Assembly (NCBI RefSeq): GCF_005217615.1
Contig: NZ_SZNK01000001.1
Location: 4,897,001 to 4,961,000 of the forward strand
Source of the DNA: Brevibacillus antibioticus
Lineage (GTDB): Bacteria > Bacillota > Bacilli > Brevibacillales > Brevibacillaceae
Direction: 5' to 3'
Length of the DNA stretch: 64,000 nucleotides
Made by a program: the position numbers and the translations under genes. A model generated the notes under the pieces. The model did not search any database. It was not told the origin of the DNA and saw nothing but the letters and a program-made list of their open reading frames with translations. Positions 8,174 through 16,950 of the stretch are shown here, in pieces (the stretch's first letter is position 1; every line of letters starts with the position of its first letter).

Positions 8174-9196
8174 TTACAAAAACCTCGTCAAATCTCGCTC
8201 TTGTTCAACGTAGGTAGTCAAAATATCAAGCTGTGGAACAGGAACGTCCGCCTTTCCAGTCAATAGCAGTTTCAGTGCCAAATAAGGAAAATTCACTCCA
8301 GATCGGCAAGAGATATACATGCCGCCGGAAGCTCGCGGATTGATTTCCAGCAGCTTGGGAACACCTTCCTTGTATTTGATTTGCACATTAAACAAATACG
8401 AAAGCTGCAGTCGCTGCTGCACTGCTTCGGCTATTCGCAGCAGCTCATTGTTGTCCTCAAGCTTGCGAATACGCCCCTCCACTTTCTTGCGCGGCACTGC
8501 TGCCAGCAACTGTCCTTCATAGGCGAGGCAGTCGATGCTGTACTCATACGAGTCCAAATACTCCATGATCATTATATCCTCAAACGTCTCCCGTGTGGAA
8601 AGCGTGCGGACTACTTCTTCTATCGTGATTTGCTGGTGGGCTGATCGAAACAGTCGGTCAATCGGATCAAGCTGCTCCTCCACAATATAAAAGCCCGCTC
8701 CGCCTTCACCTTGGGCAGGCTTGAAGCAAACCTTGTTCCCGTTTTGTTTCAGTTGTTCATATGCGGTCTGGAATTGTTCAGCTGTATTCACAATCGCATA
8801 CGTGGGTAACGGTACTTCCGGTACGTCCTGAAACAGTTGAAACAGCTTCCCCTTATCTGAAATTTCGTTCAGCAACTGATGCTCCTGGGCAATCATAACC
8901 TGTGTGCCCTGTCGCTCAAACTCTTTGATATGTCTGGAGATTTCCACCAATCGATAGTTAGGAAGAAACACGTCAATCTGGTGTTCTTTACAAAACGATA
9001 GGCAATAGTCGATGTATTCCGGCACATCCAGCGTCGGCTCCAATTCAGCATAGTCGGCGATTTGCAGCATCACACTATGACGTTTCGGGTGAGTCACATA
9101 AATCTCGAAGGTGAAGTTATCCGGGTTATTGCGAATCATTTCGACGATTGGATATGCTGTAGCAAACGTTCGATTGAACCAAATCCGTTTTTTCAT
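8174..9196 (-). CDS. ATP-grasp ligase of the ter locus
   Basis: 340 residues. An N-terminal pre-ATP-grasp Rossmann-like part (to about 100) precedes the ATP-grasp fold, with FKPAQGEGGAGFYIVEE (nucleotide loop), IMIMEYLDSYEYSIDCL, and LEINPRASGGMYIS (metal ligands E and N). ATP-grasp enzymes join a carboxylate to an amine or thiol through an acyl phosphate. In ter loci of this type, as described by Aravind and colleagues, such a ligase accompanies PRTases, a HAD phosphatase and an aldolase and is thought to build a small nucleoside-like metabolite. It is the last gene, behind an internal terminator. Confidence 0.88.
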   Translation of the reverse strand: MKKRIWFNRTFATAYPIVEMIRNNPDNFTFEIYVTHPKRHSVMLQIADYAELEPTLDVPEYIDYCLSFCKEHQIDVFLPNYRLVEISRHIKEFERQGTQVMIAQEHQLLNEISDKGKLFQLFQDVPEVPLPTYAIVNTAEQFQTAYEQLKQNGNKVCFKPAQGEGGAGFYIVEEQLDPIDRLFRSAHQQITIEEVVRTLSTRETFEDIMIMEYLDSYEYSIDCLAYEGQLLAAVPRKKVEGRIRKLEDNNELLRIAEAVQQRLQLSYLFNVQIKYKEGVPKLLEINPRASGGMYISCRSGVNFPYLALKLLLTGKADVPVPQLDILTTYVEQERDLTRFL

Positions 9197-9221
9197 CTGC
9201 TGCCCTCCTTTTTTCGCAAAG

Positions 9222-9255
9222 AAAAGCGAGCGTCTGTCGACCTCGCTTTTCTTTT
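9222..9255 (-). terminator. internal terminator between terC and the ATP-grasp gene
   Basis: AAAAGCGAG (9222-9230) pairs with CTCGCTTTT (9242-9250), with T-rich tails on both strands. Its place inside the gene run suggests attenuation of the ATP-grasp gene. Confidence 0.8.
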
Positions 9256-9268
9256 ACCTCATGCTGTT

Positions 9269-10159
9269 TTATGCAACGTTTTCCTTCGAGACTTCCTGTT
9301 CCCCATGTTTCCCTTTTTTCATCTTATGCACGATGAAGGTACCGAGGAAGGTGAGAACCAGAACGCCGAAGAAGAGGTAAGACTCGATGTGTAAGCCCGC
9401 TGCGCCCAAGAACATTTTCACGGAGATGAGCGCAATTAGTACGAATGCGGTTGTTTCGAATTCCGGAATTCGTTCGATCAGTTTCAGGAAGATTTGAGCA
9501 ACCCCCCGCATCATCAGGACACCGAGAATTCCGCCTAGGAATAGAACCCAAACTTGGTTGCTGACACCAAATGCAGCTAAAACGGAGTCGATGGAGAAGG
9601 CAATATCCATCATCTCAACTGCGAGTACAGTTTTCCAGAAGCCTTTGCCTTTGTTCTCGGTTTCTTTTTCTTCGTCCCCACCAGATTTGAATACGCGGTA
9701 GAGCAGCCAGACGATGAGCAATCCACCGAGAATTTGTACAACTGGGATTGGAATAAAGTACAAGCACGCTGCCATTCCCAGATATAGCAGCACATCGATT
9801 GCTTTTTGCGCTTTTTCATTATCGCCAAAGAAGTGGTCTGCTGCAATCTTGAGCAGGTAGAGTGCACCCATTACTTTGATCGCTGTCATCTTGACCAGGA
9901 AAACCCCTAAACCGATTGCTAGGAAACGGAATAGATAAGCACCGAGCAAGCCGTAAAACAATGCGCGTTTCTTTTGCTTTTCTGGCAAATGATTTACCAT
10001 TACTGCCAAGACTAATGCATTGTCGGCTGACAGTAATCCTTCCAGGATGACCAATGAGAGAATAATTGTCCAGTTAGCAGGATTGGTCAGTACCCCCTGC
10101 AAAACCTCCCATGAAAAAAAACTTGAATAGGTTTCAATCAGCCCATTCAAAAACTCCAT
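9269..10159 (-). CDS. terC: TerC family integral membrane protein
   Basis: 296 residues, about seven to nine membrane helices. TerC signatures are visible: EGLLSADNALVLAVMVNHLP near residue 42 and EMMDIAFSIDSVLAAFG near residue 178, each with the acidic residues in the membrane thought to bind a cation. It is close in form to Bacillus YceF. TerC proteins work with TerD proteins in metal and envelope stress; recent work on this family links them to manganese export during secretion. The start follows CCTAGGAGGAAAAAAG at good spacing. It lies 17 bp after the double-TerD gene and is likely co-transcribed with it. Confidence 0.93.
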   Translation of the reverse strand: MEFLNGLIETYSSFFSWEVLQGVLTNPANWTIILSLVILEGLLSADNALVLAVMVNHLPEKQKKRALFYGLLGAYLFRFLAIGLGVFLVKMTAIKVMGALYLLKIAADHFFGDNEKAQKAIDVLLYLGMAACLYFIPIPVVQILGGLLIVWLLYRVFKSGGDEEKETENKGKGFWKTVLAVEMMDIAFSIDSVLAAFGVSNQVWVLFLGGILGVLMMRGVAQIFLKLIERIPEFETTAFVLIALISVKMFLGAAGLHIESYLFFGVLVLTFLGTFIVHKMKKGKHGEQEVSKENVA

Positions 10160-10176
10160 TCTTTTTTCCTCCTAGG

Positions 10177-11409
10177 TTATTTGCTGCCTGCGGCCCAACG
10201 CATGTTCCAACCGTAGTAGCGATCCATTTGTTCATGTCCGTTGAAATATTCAACGAGACGCTTGATCTCAAAGGTATCTCCTTTTCTCTCTATCATGGCA
10301 ACGGCACACATAATCTTCCGAGGGTCGTGCACGTCCATGCGGACCACAATTTCCGGGTTGTCGGCCTGTTTGATCGTGACAACGCCATCCGTTTCAGCCC
10401 ATTTTGCTACACCTTCATAGATATAGGCAAAGATCAGGACACGATTAAACTCCCTCACATGGTTGCCGTTAATGCGGAGATTTTCCCCATCAGTTCTGGA
10501 TCCTGTACGGTCATCTGCGTCCAGCTCGATAAACGGGAAGTCCAGATATTCTCCAAAATTCCCGCCCAGCGCTTGAATACAACCTTTATTCCCGTCTGAC
10601 ATCTCATACAAACATCCAAGATCAAGATCGATGCCATCGGATTTATCAAAACCCAAAAAACCAATTGATTTCTTGACTTTTCTATTCCAGTTTAGGTTTA
10701 CACTGATTTGCCCCAACGCCCCGCTTGATTTTCGCAAGCTGATCGTTTCACCTTTTTTCGTCAGCTCAACCTTGGATAGGTTGATCGCCGGTGCCGGTGG
10801 TTGCTCAACCTTTGGAGGTGGCGCCGGAATGGTTGGACTCGGTTGTGGTGAAGAGGATTGCTCCTGTGCCACCTCTACGCCGAAATTACTGCATAAGGCA
10901 GTAAGTCCACCGTTAAAGCCGCTTCCAATCGCATTAAACTTCCATTCGCCATTGTAGCGGTATAATTCACCTGTCACGATCGAATTTTCTGTAGAAAAAT
11001 CAACTAATGGAAATCGGATCATTTCAGTGAATGTGACAGGATGCAAGATTCGCAAATAAAGATCGGAAACCTGTCGAAACGTTTGGCCACGTGAAATGGC
11101 GTCGTAAATGGTAATCGTAAAGGCGATCTTTTCTACGTCAAGCGGAATTGCGGAAAGTTCCAGTTCGAATTGCTGTTTATCTCCAGTGCCGTCCCGCAGG
11201 GAGACAGCTCCGTTCGTTGATTTGGGATTTCCGTAGAATATGAAATCCTCCTCACGATTCACTTTCCCAGTTGCGCCCAACTGAAATGCCGATGCATCCA
11301 GCTCAAGTTCGCTGCCGGTATGCCAGCCAAGACCCACAATTACCTTGGTCAGCCCTGGAAACTGCTTCGTTACATCAACCTTTTGTCCCTTAACAACCAT
11401 CATCGTCAT
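10177..11409 (-). CDS. Two-domain TerD family protein
   Basis: About 410 residues with two TerD-like modules. The first covers roughly residues 1-190 (KVDVTKQFPGLTKVIVGLGWHTGSELELDASAF...). A proline-rich linker follows (SSPQPSPTIPAPPPKVEQPP), then a second, more divergent module from about 225 (ISLRKSSGALGQISVNLNWN..., GIDLDLGCLYEM). TerD modules bind calcium through acidic loops. The second module resembles the C-terminal part of TerA-like proteins. Several starts are possible (GTG 11418, ATG 11409, ATG 11403); I take 11409, which is best spaced from AGGTG. A terminator lies upstream, between it and the single-domain terD genes. Confidence 0.85.
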   Translation of the reverse strand: MTMMVVKGQKVDVTKQFPGLTKVIVGLGWHTGSELELDASAFQLGATGKVNREEDFIFYGNPKSTNGAVSLRDGTGDKQQFELELSAIPLDVEKIAFTITIYDAISRGQTFRQVSDLYLRILHPVTFTEMIRFPLVDFSTENSIVTGELYRYNGEWKFNAIGSGFNGGLTALCSNFGVEVAQEQSSSPQPSPTIPAPPPKVEQPPAPAINLSKVELTKKGETISLRKSSGALGQISVNLNWNRKVKKSIGFLGFDKSDGIDLDLGCLYEMSDGNKGCIQALGGNFGEYLDFPFIELDADDRTGSRTDGENLRINGNHVREFNRVLIFAYIYEGVAKWAETDGVVTIKQADNPEIVVRMDVHDPRKIMCAVAMIERKGDTFEIKRLVEYFNGHEQMDRYYGWNMRWAAGSK

Positions 11410-11484
11410 CACTATCACCTATTTTAGAAAACTGGGTTCCGCCAAGTCCGTGGCGTTGCCTTGGTTTTGTCTTGCCGAAAAAAT

Positions 11485-11525
11485 AAAGGAAGGATGCTAG
11501 TCCCTACTATCAAACTAGCATCCTT
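11485..11525 (-). terminator. internal terminator between single-domain terD and double-TerD genes
   Basis: Perfect 12-bp stem AAGGATGCTAGT (11490-11501) / ACTAGCATCCTT (11514-11525). On the minus strand it is followed by CCTTTATTTTTT. Confidence 0.88.
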
Positions 11526-11538
11526 TGGCTGGTACGAA

Positions 11539-12123
11539 TTAACCTGCTTGTAATCCGAAGTTATTGCAAAGCGCTTTGAGGCCGCCGGAAAAACCACTGC
11601 CTACCGCAGCAAACTTCCACTCGCCCTGATAGCGATACAATTCGCATACGACGATAGCGGTTTCAACGGAGAAATCCTCGCCCAAGTCGTAACGAAGAAC
11701 TTCTTGGTTCGTATTTTCATCAACGACACGAACGAATGCGTTGGAGACTTGTCCAAAATTTTGACGTCTCGCTTCTGCATCGTGAATCGTAATCGTAATA
11801 GCGATTTTTTCAATCTCGGCTGGTACTTTGGTCAGGTCAATCTTGATCTGCTCATCATCGCCATCGCCTTCACCCGTCAGATTGTCACCGGTATGAATGA
11901 CGGAACCGTTGCCGCCTTGCAGGTTGTTGTAGAAAACAAAGTGCTGAATGTTGGTTGCTTTGCCGTCTGCGTGGAGCAAAAACGCTGCTGCGTCGAGGTC
12001 AAAATCAAATCCACCATTATATTTGTTCGTATCCCAACCCAGTCCAACGATCAGTTTGGTCAGATTCGGATTGCCTTTCGTCAGATCAATTTTTTGACCT
12101 TTGGATAAGCTGATTACTGACAT
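11539..12123 (-). CDS. terD: TerD family calcium-binding stress protein
   Basis: 194 residues, a single TerD domain throughout: [31 protein letters not shown] at the start, [12 protein letters not shown], then [17 protein letters not shown] (acidic calcium-site loop), [19 protein letters not shown] and a C-terminal [13 protein letters not shown]. TerD proteins are cytoplasmic, bind calcium, and act with TerC and TerB in resistance to tellurite, oxidative and envelope stress. It is third of three adjacent copies and ends at a terminator. Confidence 0.95.
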   Translation of the reverse strand: MSVISLSKGQKIDLTKGNPNLTKLIVGLGWDTNKYNGGFDFDLDAAAFLLHADGKATNIQHFVFYNNLQGGNGSVIHTGDNLTGEGDGDDEQIKIDLTKVPAEIEKIAITITIHDAEARRQNFGQVSNAFVRVVDENTNQEVLRYDLGEDFSVETAIVVCELYRYQGEWKFAAVGSGFSGGLKALCNNFGLQAG

Positions 12124-12159
12124 GGCAAGTTCATCCTTTCCACGGTTCGTACTGGTTAA

Positions 12160-12741
12160 TTAGCCGATGTTTACACCATAATCACGCGCCAGACCAGCAA
12201 GACCGTCTTTGTAGCCTGAGCCGATTGCGCTGAATTTCCATTCGCTGCCGTGGCGATACAGATCGCCAACTACAACAGCGGTTTCAATGGAGAAATCTTC
12301 TCCAAGGTCGTAGCGGATGAGTTCTTCGCCATTGCTTGCGCTCAGTACACGCGCATACGCATTGGATACTTGACCAAAGTTTTGGTTGCGGGTAGCCGCA
12401 TCGTAAATCGTGATGGTGAAAGCAACCTTTTGGATATTCGCGGAAACTTTGGACAAGTCGATTTCGATCACTTCGTCATCACCATCGCCATCACCAGTGC
12501 GGTTGTCACCGGAGTGAACAACGGAGCCGTCAGGGCTGGATGGATTGTTGAAAAATACGAAATGTTTGTCGTCTTCCACTTTGCCTTGGTCGTTCAGCAG
12601 GAATACGGACACATCCAGGTCGAATTCGCCGCCACCATCATATTTGTTGGTATCCCAGCCAAGACCTACCTTGATTTGGGTCAAGCCAGGGTTTGTTTTC
12701 GTCAAATCAACCTTTTGTCCTTTTTGCAAAGATACTGCCAT
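12160..12741 (-). CDS. terD: TerD family calcium-binding stress protein
   Basis: 193 residues, second of three single-domain copies. Key parts are [63 protein letters not shown] and [25 protein letters not shown]. It is closest to the copy at 11539 and probably arose by tandem duplication. A good AGGAGG-type site precedes the ATG. It is spaced 36 bp from the next terD, so the three copies are almost certainly one transcript. Confidence 0.95.
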   Translation of the reverse strand: MAVSLQKGQKVDLTKTNPGLTQIKVGLGWDTNKYDGGGEFDLDVSVFLLNDQGKVEDDKHFVFFNNPSSPDGSVVHSGDNRTGDGDGDDEVIEIDLSKVSANIQKVAFTITIYDAATRNQNFGQVSNAYARVLSASNGEELIRYDLGEDFSIETAVVVGDLYRHGSEWKFSAIGSGYKDGLAGLARDYGVNIG

Positions 12742-12792
12742 GTGTTATTCCTCCTAAAATTTGGGATTTATCGCAATAAGTATAACCTGGTG

Positions 12793-13401
12793 CTACGTGT
12801 AGCGTCTGACCAGCTGGGAAATCGACGTATCGGTTGTTCCTTCACCAATAGCAGCAAACTTCCATTCACCTGAATGGCGATACAGTTCACCCACGATTAG
12901 TGAGGTTTTCCCTGAGTAATTCTCCGTCAGATTGAACTTGCACAGTTCCTGACGAGAAGATGGATTCATGATGCGGATATATGCGTTGCCAATCATTCCG
13001 AAATCCTGACGACGACTGACACAATCGTAGATATTGACCACGAAAATCAGCTTGTGAACATCGGAAGGGACACGTGAAAGCTCGACAGATATCTGCTCAT
13101 CGTCGCCTTCCCCTTCACCGGTAAGATTGTCCCCCGAGTGATTGACACTTCCGCAACCGCTTCGCTTATTTCCGAAATAGACGAGATTTGTTTCTTTTGA
13201 AAACTTTCCATTTTCATTCAGCATGATCACGGAAGCATCGCAATCGATGTTGGCTTGTCCACCACCACCAAACAGCCCGCTAAGCAGTCCGCCGGATTTT
13301 TTTACCGGATCCCAGCCAAGTCCAACCAGCACTTTGCTCAAGCCGGCATTTCCTTTGGTCAGGTCAATTTTTTGCCCTTTTTGCAAACTGATAACTGACA
13401 T
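12793..13401 (-). CDS. terD: TerD family protein with glycine-rich insertion
   Basis: 202 residues, first of the three single-domain copies. The TerD core is present ([41 protein letters not shown]). A glycine-rich insertion, GLLSGLFGGGGQANID, replaces the usual short turn before the first acidic strand. The usual D/L-D-hydrophobic strand is NIDCDASVIMLN. The C-terminus also differs (SISQLVRRYT in place of the LCxNFG ending), so this copy may have a separate partner. About 190 bp of AT-rich sequence separates it from the HAD gene and could hold its promoter. Confidence 0.92.
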   Translation of the reverse strand: MSVISLQKGQKIDLTKGNAGLSKVLVGLGWDPVKKSGGLLSGLFGGGGQANIDCDASVIMLNENGKFSKETNLVYFGNKRSGCGSVNHSGDNLTGEGEGDDEQISVELSRVPSDVHKLIFVVNIYDCVSRRQDFGMIGNAYIRIMNPSSRQELCKFNLTENYSGKTSLIVGELYRHSGEWKFAAIGEGTTDTSISQLVRRYT

Positions 13402-13591
13402 GTCACCCTCCTACTCTGTCCGGGCTATCACCCAGTATTTTGCAGATTACAATTCGATTATTTCATTGCAACCCAATAAAATCTACACATTTTTGCAAAA
13501 AACAACAAATTACATCTATTTTGTGTCTTTTTTTGAGCGATGGCGTTTTTTCATTTCTCAGGATCAAAGCGCCGCAAGTTCACGACTTGTT

Positions 13592-14407
13592 TTATGTTGC
13601 TTTGACCAGTTGGCGATACCATGACAGAACGGTTTGCAAAATCTCTTCTGCAGCGCTGATTCCCGACGCCTGCGTAAAGTGGAAGTTGCTCACAGCGCCG
13701 CCGTGATTACGAGTCTGATAAATCTCCCCATGCGGTGGAACGATCGCCAGTTGCGCTGCTTCCAGTAGAGGCAGGTCCAGAAGCGAATCACCAGCTGCGA
13801 TCAGCTGGTCATCCTGCTCCAGCTCGCTCACGTACAAGGTCGCATCGCGCTTGTTGACCGCCTGGGGCACGAGGTAGAGCTTTCGGCCCTGAATCGACAT
13901 GCTCCAGTTTTGTTGAGTCACCCAGCGCTCGAAGTCGCGCAGCTCGTCGACAGGCATTTTTTCTCGATCAATGATGCTGTAGAAGAACAGATCTTCTGCC
14001 ATTCTTTCCCGAATCACCCAACTGTCATTGCTGATCTGGGCGAAACCGGCCAGCATGTCGGGAAACGGCGCGCATTCGTTGACCATTCGGCTATGTACCT
14101 GACGACTCCACTGCTCGTCTATTCGTCCGTCACGGATCACATTGCCGCCGTTGCTCGTAATGGCATAGCGCGGTAAAAGCTCGCTCTGGAAAATCAAAAT
14201 TCGCTGATACTGCTCAATCGTTCTCGTTGTCACGGGTATAAATAGACACTGTTGATGAACTTCATGAAGAAGTTGGATTGTCCGGTCAGACATGTGCGAG
14301 ATTGGTTCGCCTTCAAGCACTTCGACTACCTGAAACGACTGCATTTCGTCCGTGAGAAATCGTTTCCCGTATAGGAGGGTCTGGTCCAGGTCACTTGCAA
14401 AAATCAT
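13592..14407 (-). CDS. HAD family hydrolase of the ter locus
   Basis: 271 residues. Motif I is MIFASDLDQTLLYGKRFL (nucleophile Asp6 and Asp8), motif II is the SNGG region near residue 90, and a C-terminal LIAAGDSLLDLPLLEAA holds motif IV. This is a Cof-like HAD phosphatase. The start codon ATG at 14407 overlaps the stop of the upstream StiP gene as ATGA, which implies translational coupling. In related ter loci the HAD enzyme is thought to dephosphorylate a sugar or nucleotide intermediate made with the PRTases. Confidence 0.9.
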   Translation of the reverse strand: MIFASDLDQTLLYGKRFLTDEMQSFQVVEVLEGEPISHMSDRTIQLLHEVHQQCLFIPVTTRTIEQYQRILIFQSELLPRYAITSNGGNVIRDGRIDEQWSRQVHSRMVNECAPFPDMLAGFAQISNDSWVIRERMAEDLFFYSIIDREKMPVDELRDFERWVTQQNWSMSIQGRKLYLVPQAVNKRDATLYVSELEQDDQLIAAGDSLLDLPLLEAAQLAIVPPHGEIYQTRNHGGAVSNFHFTQASGISAAEEILQTVLSWYRQLVKAT

Positions 14408-15549
14408 TGGTTTTCCCCTCTCATCGTTCGGATAATACCACAGCAGGAATAGCTCATATCCGAACATTCCTCCACCAATACACCACGATCTTTGGCGAGC
14501 ATGATGATATGGGCAAGGTTAGGGTTGTCGACTGAATCGACGAGAATTTTCCATGGCACTCTACGCAAAAGCACGCGTGTCGTTTCGCCAACTCCGGGTT
14601 TAATTAAATTCACATCATCAATTTGCAGCTCTTGCTGAATCCGCCCAATGTCGCGCATTCCCTTCCAGGTAGGCACGTGGTCGTCCTCGTGGCTGATCAA
14701 TTCAGCTGCCTTTGCCTTTGCTTCGTCGACAATATCCGCAAAATGCGCCGAAATCGAATTGACGAACAGGTTGGAAACGTCTTCGTCAGCCCATTCCCGA
14801 TAAAATTTGGCTCCGTGAAATTCACCAGCTGCGATTAGGTCGTCACGGTGCACGGTACGACTGATCAAACCGGACACGGTCGAGTTCAGGCAAGCGCTCG
14901 GGATCAAAAAATCTTCGCGAGTGCCAAACGTTTGCACGCAATACCCTGGGTCAGCGAGCACAGCTAAATCGGCATCAAGCTGCGTATGGAATTGCTGGTT
15001 AAAGCGGGAGATAGACTCATGCAAGACCGATGTAATCGCGCCCTTGCCTGTCCAGCCATCTACGAACTGAATGCCTTTGCCCGGATGATGCTCGAGAATA
15101 TAGCGCAGCGCATTCTCGTCAATGCCTTTGCCGCGAATGATCGAGATGCTGTAGTGTGGCGTATCTAGCTGGTGAATCTGGCTCAAATAGCGGCGGATCA
15201 AAACACCGATCGGCGTCCCTGCTCTTGCTAGCGAGGCAAGCACAATCTCCTTGCCTTTGCGGGCAATGATTGATTCAGCCACTACCCCTGATGCCAGCGC
15301 CACTTTTCGTGCAGTCGTCTGCAAGGCTTGATGGAACAATGAGATGTACTCGGCAGAAGGCTGGTACTCAACAGGCAGCATCTCGGAGTAATGTGTCCCC
15401 GCCTGAATCAATTCTTCCCGGTCCTCCGTGTTGGTTTCTTCCATCAATTCGCTGATTTCTTTCAACAGGAAAGTAACATCTTCTGTAGGGTAGCTCCCCA
15501 TTTTGATCGGCTGCATGAGTTCAACGGTGCATAGTGAGCCTTGAACCAT
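14404..15549 (-). CDS. StiP / PRTase-Pelota family protein of the ter locus
   Basis: 381 residues, matching proteins labelled cysteine protease StiP, which in the ter literature are described as PRTase-like enzymes with a C-terminal Pelota-type RNA-binding domain. The PRTase-like core includes ASLARAGTPIGVLIRRYL and GIQFVDGWTGKGAIT (phosphate-binding loop). Residues after about 300 (VNLIKPGVGETTRVLLRRVP ... HIIMLAKDRGVLVEE) fit a Pelota/L7Ae fold. The last part holds a CC pair (SYSCCGIIRT). It overlaps the HAD gene by 4 nt and follows the PRTase/TRSP gene by 21 bp. Confidence 0.88.
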   Translation of the reverse strand: MVQGSLCTVELMQPIKMGSYPTEDVTFLLKEISELMEETNTEDREELIQAGTHYSEMLPVEYQPSAEYISLFHQALQTTARKVALASGVVAESIIARKGKEIVLASLARAGTPIGVLIRRYLSQIHQLDTPHYSISIIRGKGIDENALRYILEHHPGKGIQFVDGWTGKGAITSVLHESISRFNQQFHTQLDADLAVLADPGYCVQTFGTREDFLIPSACLNSTVSGLISRTVHRDDLIAAGEFHGAKFYREWADEDVSNLFVNSISAHFADIVDEAKAKAAELISHEDDHVPTWKGMRDIGRIQQELQIDDVNLIKPGVGETTRVLLRRVPWKILVDSVDNPNLAHIIMLAKDRGVLVEECSDMSYSCCGIIRTMRGENQ

Positions 15550-15570
15550 TCTGTTTACCCCTCTCTGCGG

Positions 15571-16950
15571 TTAGCGAAACATTACGAGATACTTGTTCGG
15601 AATAGGCAGTTCGGCCAAGGCCGCATAAAGGCTATTCAGCCGCTCCACGCTTGTCCCGCGTTCAAGGAACAGGAACAGCTCGTCATACCGCTGCTCCGGG
15701 ATGTTGTACATAAAATTACGAACGGCAGGATCATTCGGACTTTCGTACGCAAATGCATTTTGAACGGCATATGCTTCCTTTGTTGCAGGATGAATAGGGC
15801 TTCTCGTCGTTGATTGATACCAAACCCCATCGCCCATAGAAGCGGCGATCATCATCGGCACGTACATAAACTCGCCTGTTCCCATACACAAGGACGTACC
15901 CGTGCGATATTGCTGCAAAAACTGGCCCAGCTCGCCAAGCGTGCCATGCAATTGACGCTGCTGCTCGGAAGTCATTCCAAAGCGTCCAGTTTGTTGCAAG
16001 TACGGTAAGGTATTCACAAACCCTGTCTGATCGATAGAAGAAAAGGGCAGTTTGGTTAGCGCAGCGGTATCCAGCGTGATGACGGTCGGCTCAGCTTCTG
16101 TATGGACAAAGGCAGGCTTCATCTGTTCAGCTTGCTGTTCGCCAAGAACGCCGCTCACCTCAATCTCTCCCTTAATCAGCGAGATAGCTGTGATCTCGAT
16201 ACCCAGCTCGGCTTCAAGCTCCATAAACTTGCGGTGATCCTCAGGCGAGCGCCAATCCAATAAGGAAGCAATAAAGTATTGCTTTCTCGGAAAATGCTGC
16301 TGAATCTCGCGAATGATGTTAAGCGCTGTCTTGCCTGTCGTAATCTCATCATCTACTAATACGATTGGACACGTAGAATGTAGCAAGTTTTTATCCAATG
16401 GATAAAAGTGATGGGCTACTGCGTGAGAATGCTCTTCTTCAAAGTCAATCGTGGACGGAACCTCTTTGATCAGCTCTCTTGTTGTATGGATGTATTCTGC
16501 CTTGCTGCCAAAAGTGCTAAACATGCTGTGTCCGAGCGCAGTGGCAGTCTCGGCAAAGCCGATGAACAACAAGGGTTCGGGTAATTCGAGAGGCTGTTGC
16601 AGGAGCTTGTGAAGAATCTCTTCGCTCTTCTCCTGCTGAATGATACCTTGCACGATCGCCGGAAGCTCGCTGACTTCACGAGAATAAAATTCTTCAAGGA
16701 GACGTGCCGCTAATGCCATACCGCTTAGCACAGAGACTGCCGGCCGCACGGGCAAATGCTTTCCCAGAACCTTGCTAACAAACAGGAAGCTTCGTTTCTT
16801 ATTGATTCGGGCAGCCATTTGGAATAGCGCTTCCAATGGAAAATGGTACGGATTTTGTCGAACGTGGATGGTGATGTTCAAATCACCGAGAATATTCAAA
16901 TTGAATATTTGCTGTTCGAGCGAGGAGGTTGATAAAGTTGTTATGCTCAT
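15571..16950 (-). CDS. PRTase_2 / TRSP domain protein of the ter locus
   Basis: 459 residues. The PRTase_2 part has the PRPP-binding loop PIVLVDDEITTGKTALNII (around residues 190-215) with acidic DDE. The C-terminal TRSP domain is recognisable from the motif that named it, STTRSPIHPA, near residue 390. Phosphoribosyltransferases transfer ribose 5-phosphate to a base or base-like amine. The gene start overlaps the end of the upstream aldolase gene by 68 bp, an unusually long overlap that suggests tight coupling or a later true start. Confidence 0.9.
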   Translation of the reverse strand: MSITTLSTSSLEQQIFNLNILGDLNITIHVRQNPYHFPLEALFQMAARINKKRSFLFVSKVLGKHLPVRPAVSVLSGMALAARLLEEFYSREVSELPAIVQGIIQQEKSEEILHKLLQQPLELPEPLLFIGFAETATALGHSMFSTFGSKAEYIHTTRELIKEVPSTIDFEEEHSHAVAHHFYPLDKNLLHSTCPIVLVDDEITTGKTALNIIREIQQHFPRKQYFIASLLDWRSPEDHRKFMELEAELGIEITAISLIKGEIEVSGVLGEQQAEQMKPAFVHTEAEPTVITLDTAALTKLPFSSIDQTGFVNTLPYLQQTGRFGMTSEQQRQLHGTLGELGQFLQQYRTGTSLCMGTGEFMYVPMMIAASMGDGVWYQSTTRSPIHPATKEAYAVQNAFAYESPNDPAVRNFMYNIPEQRYDELFLFLERGTSVERLNSLYAALAELPIPNKYLVMFR

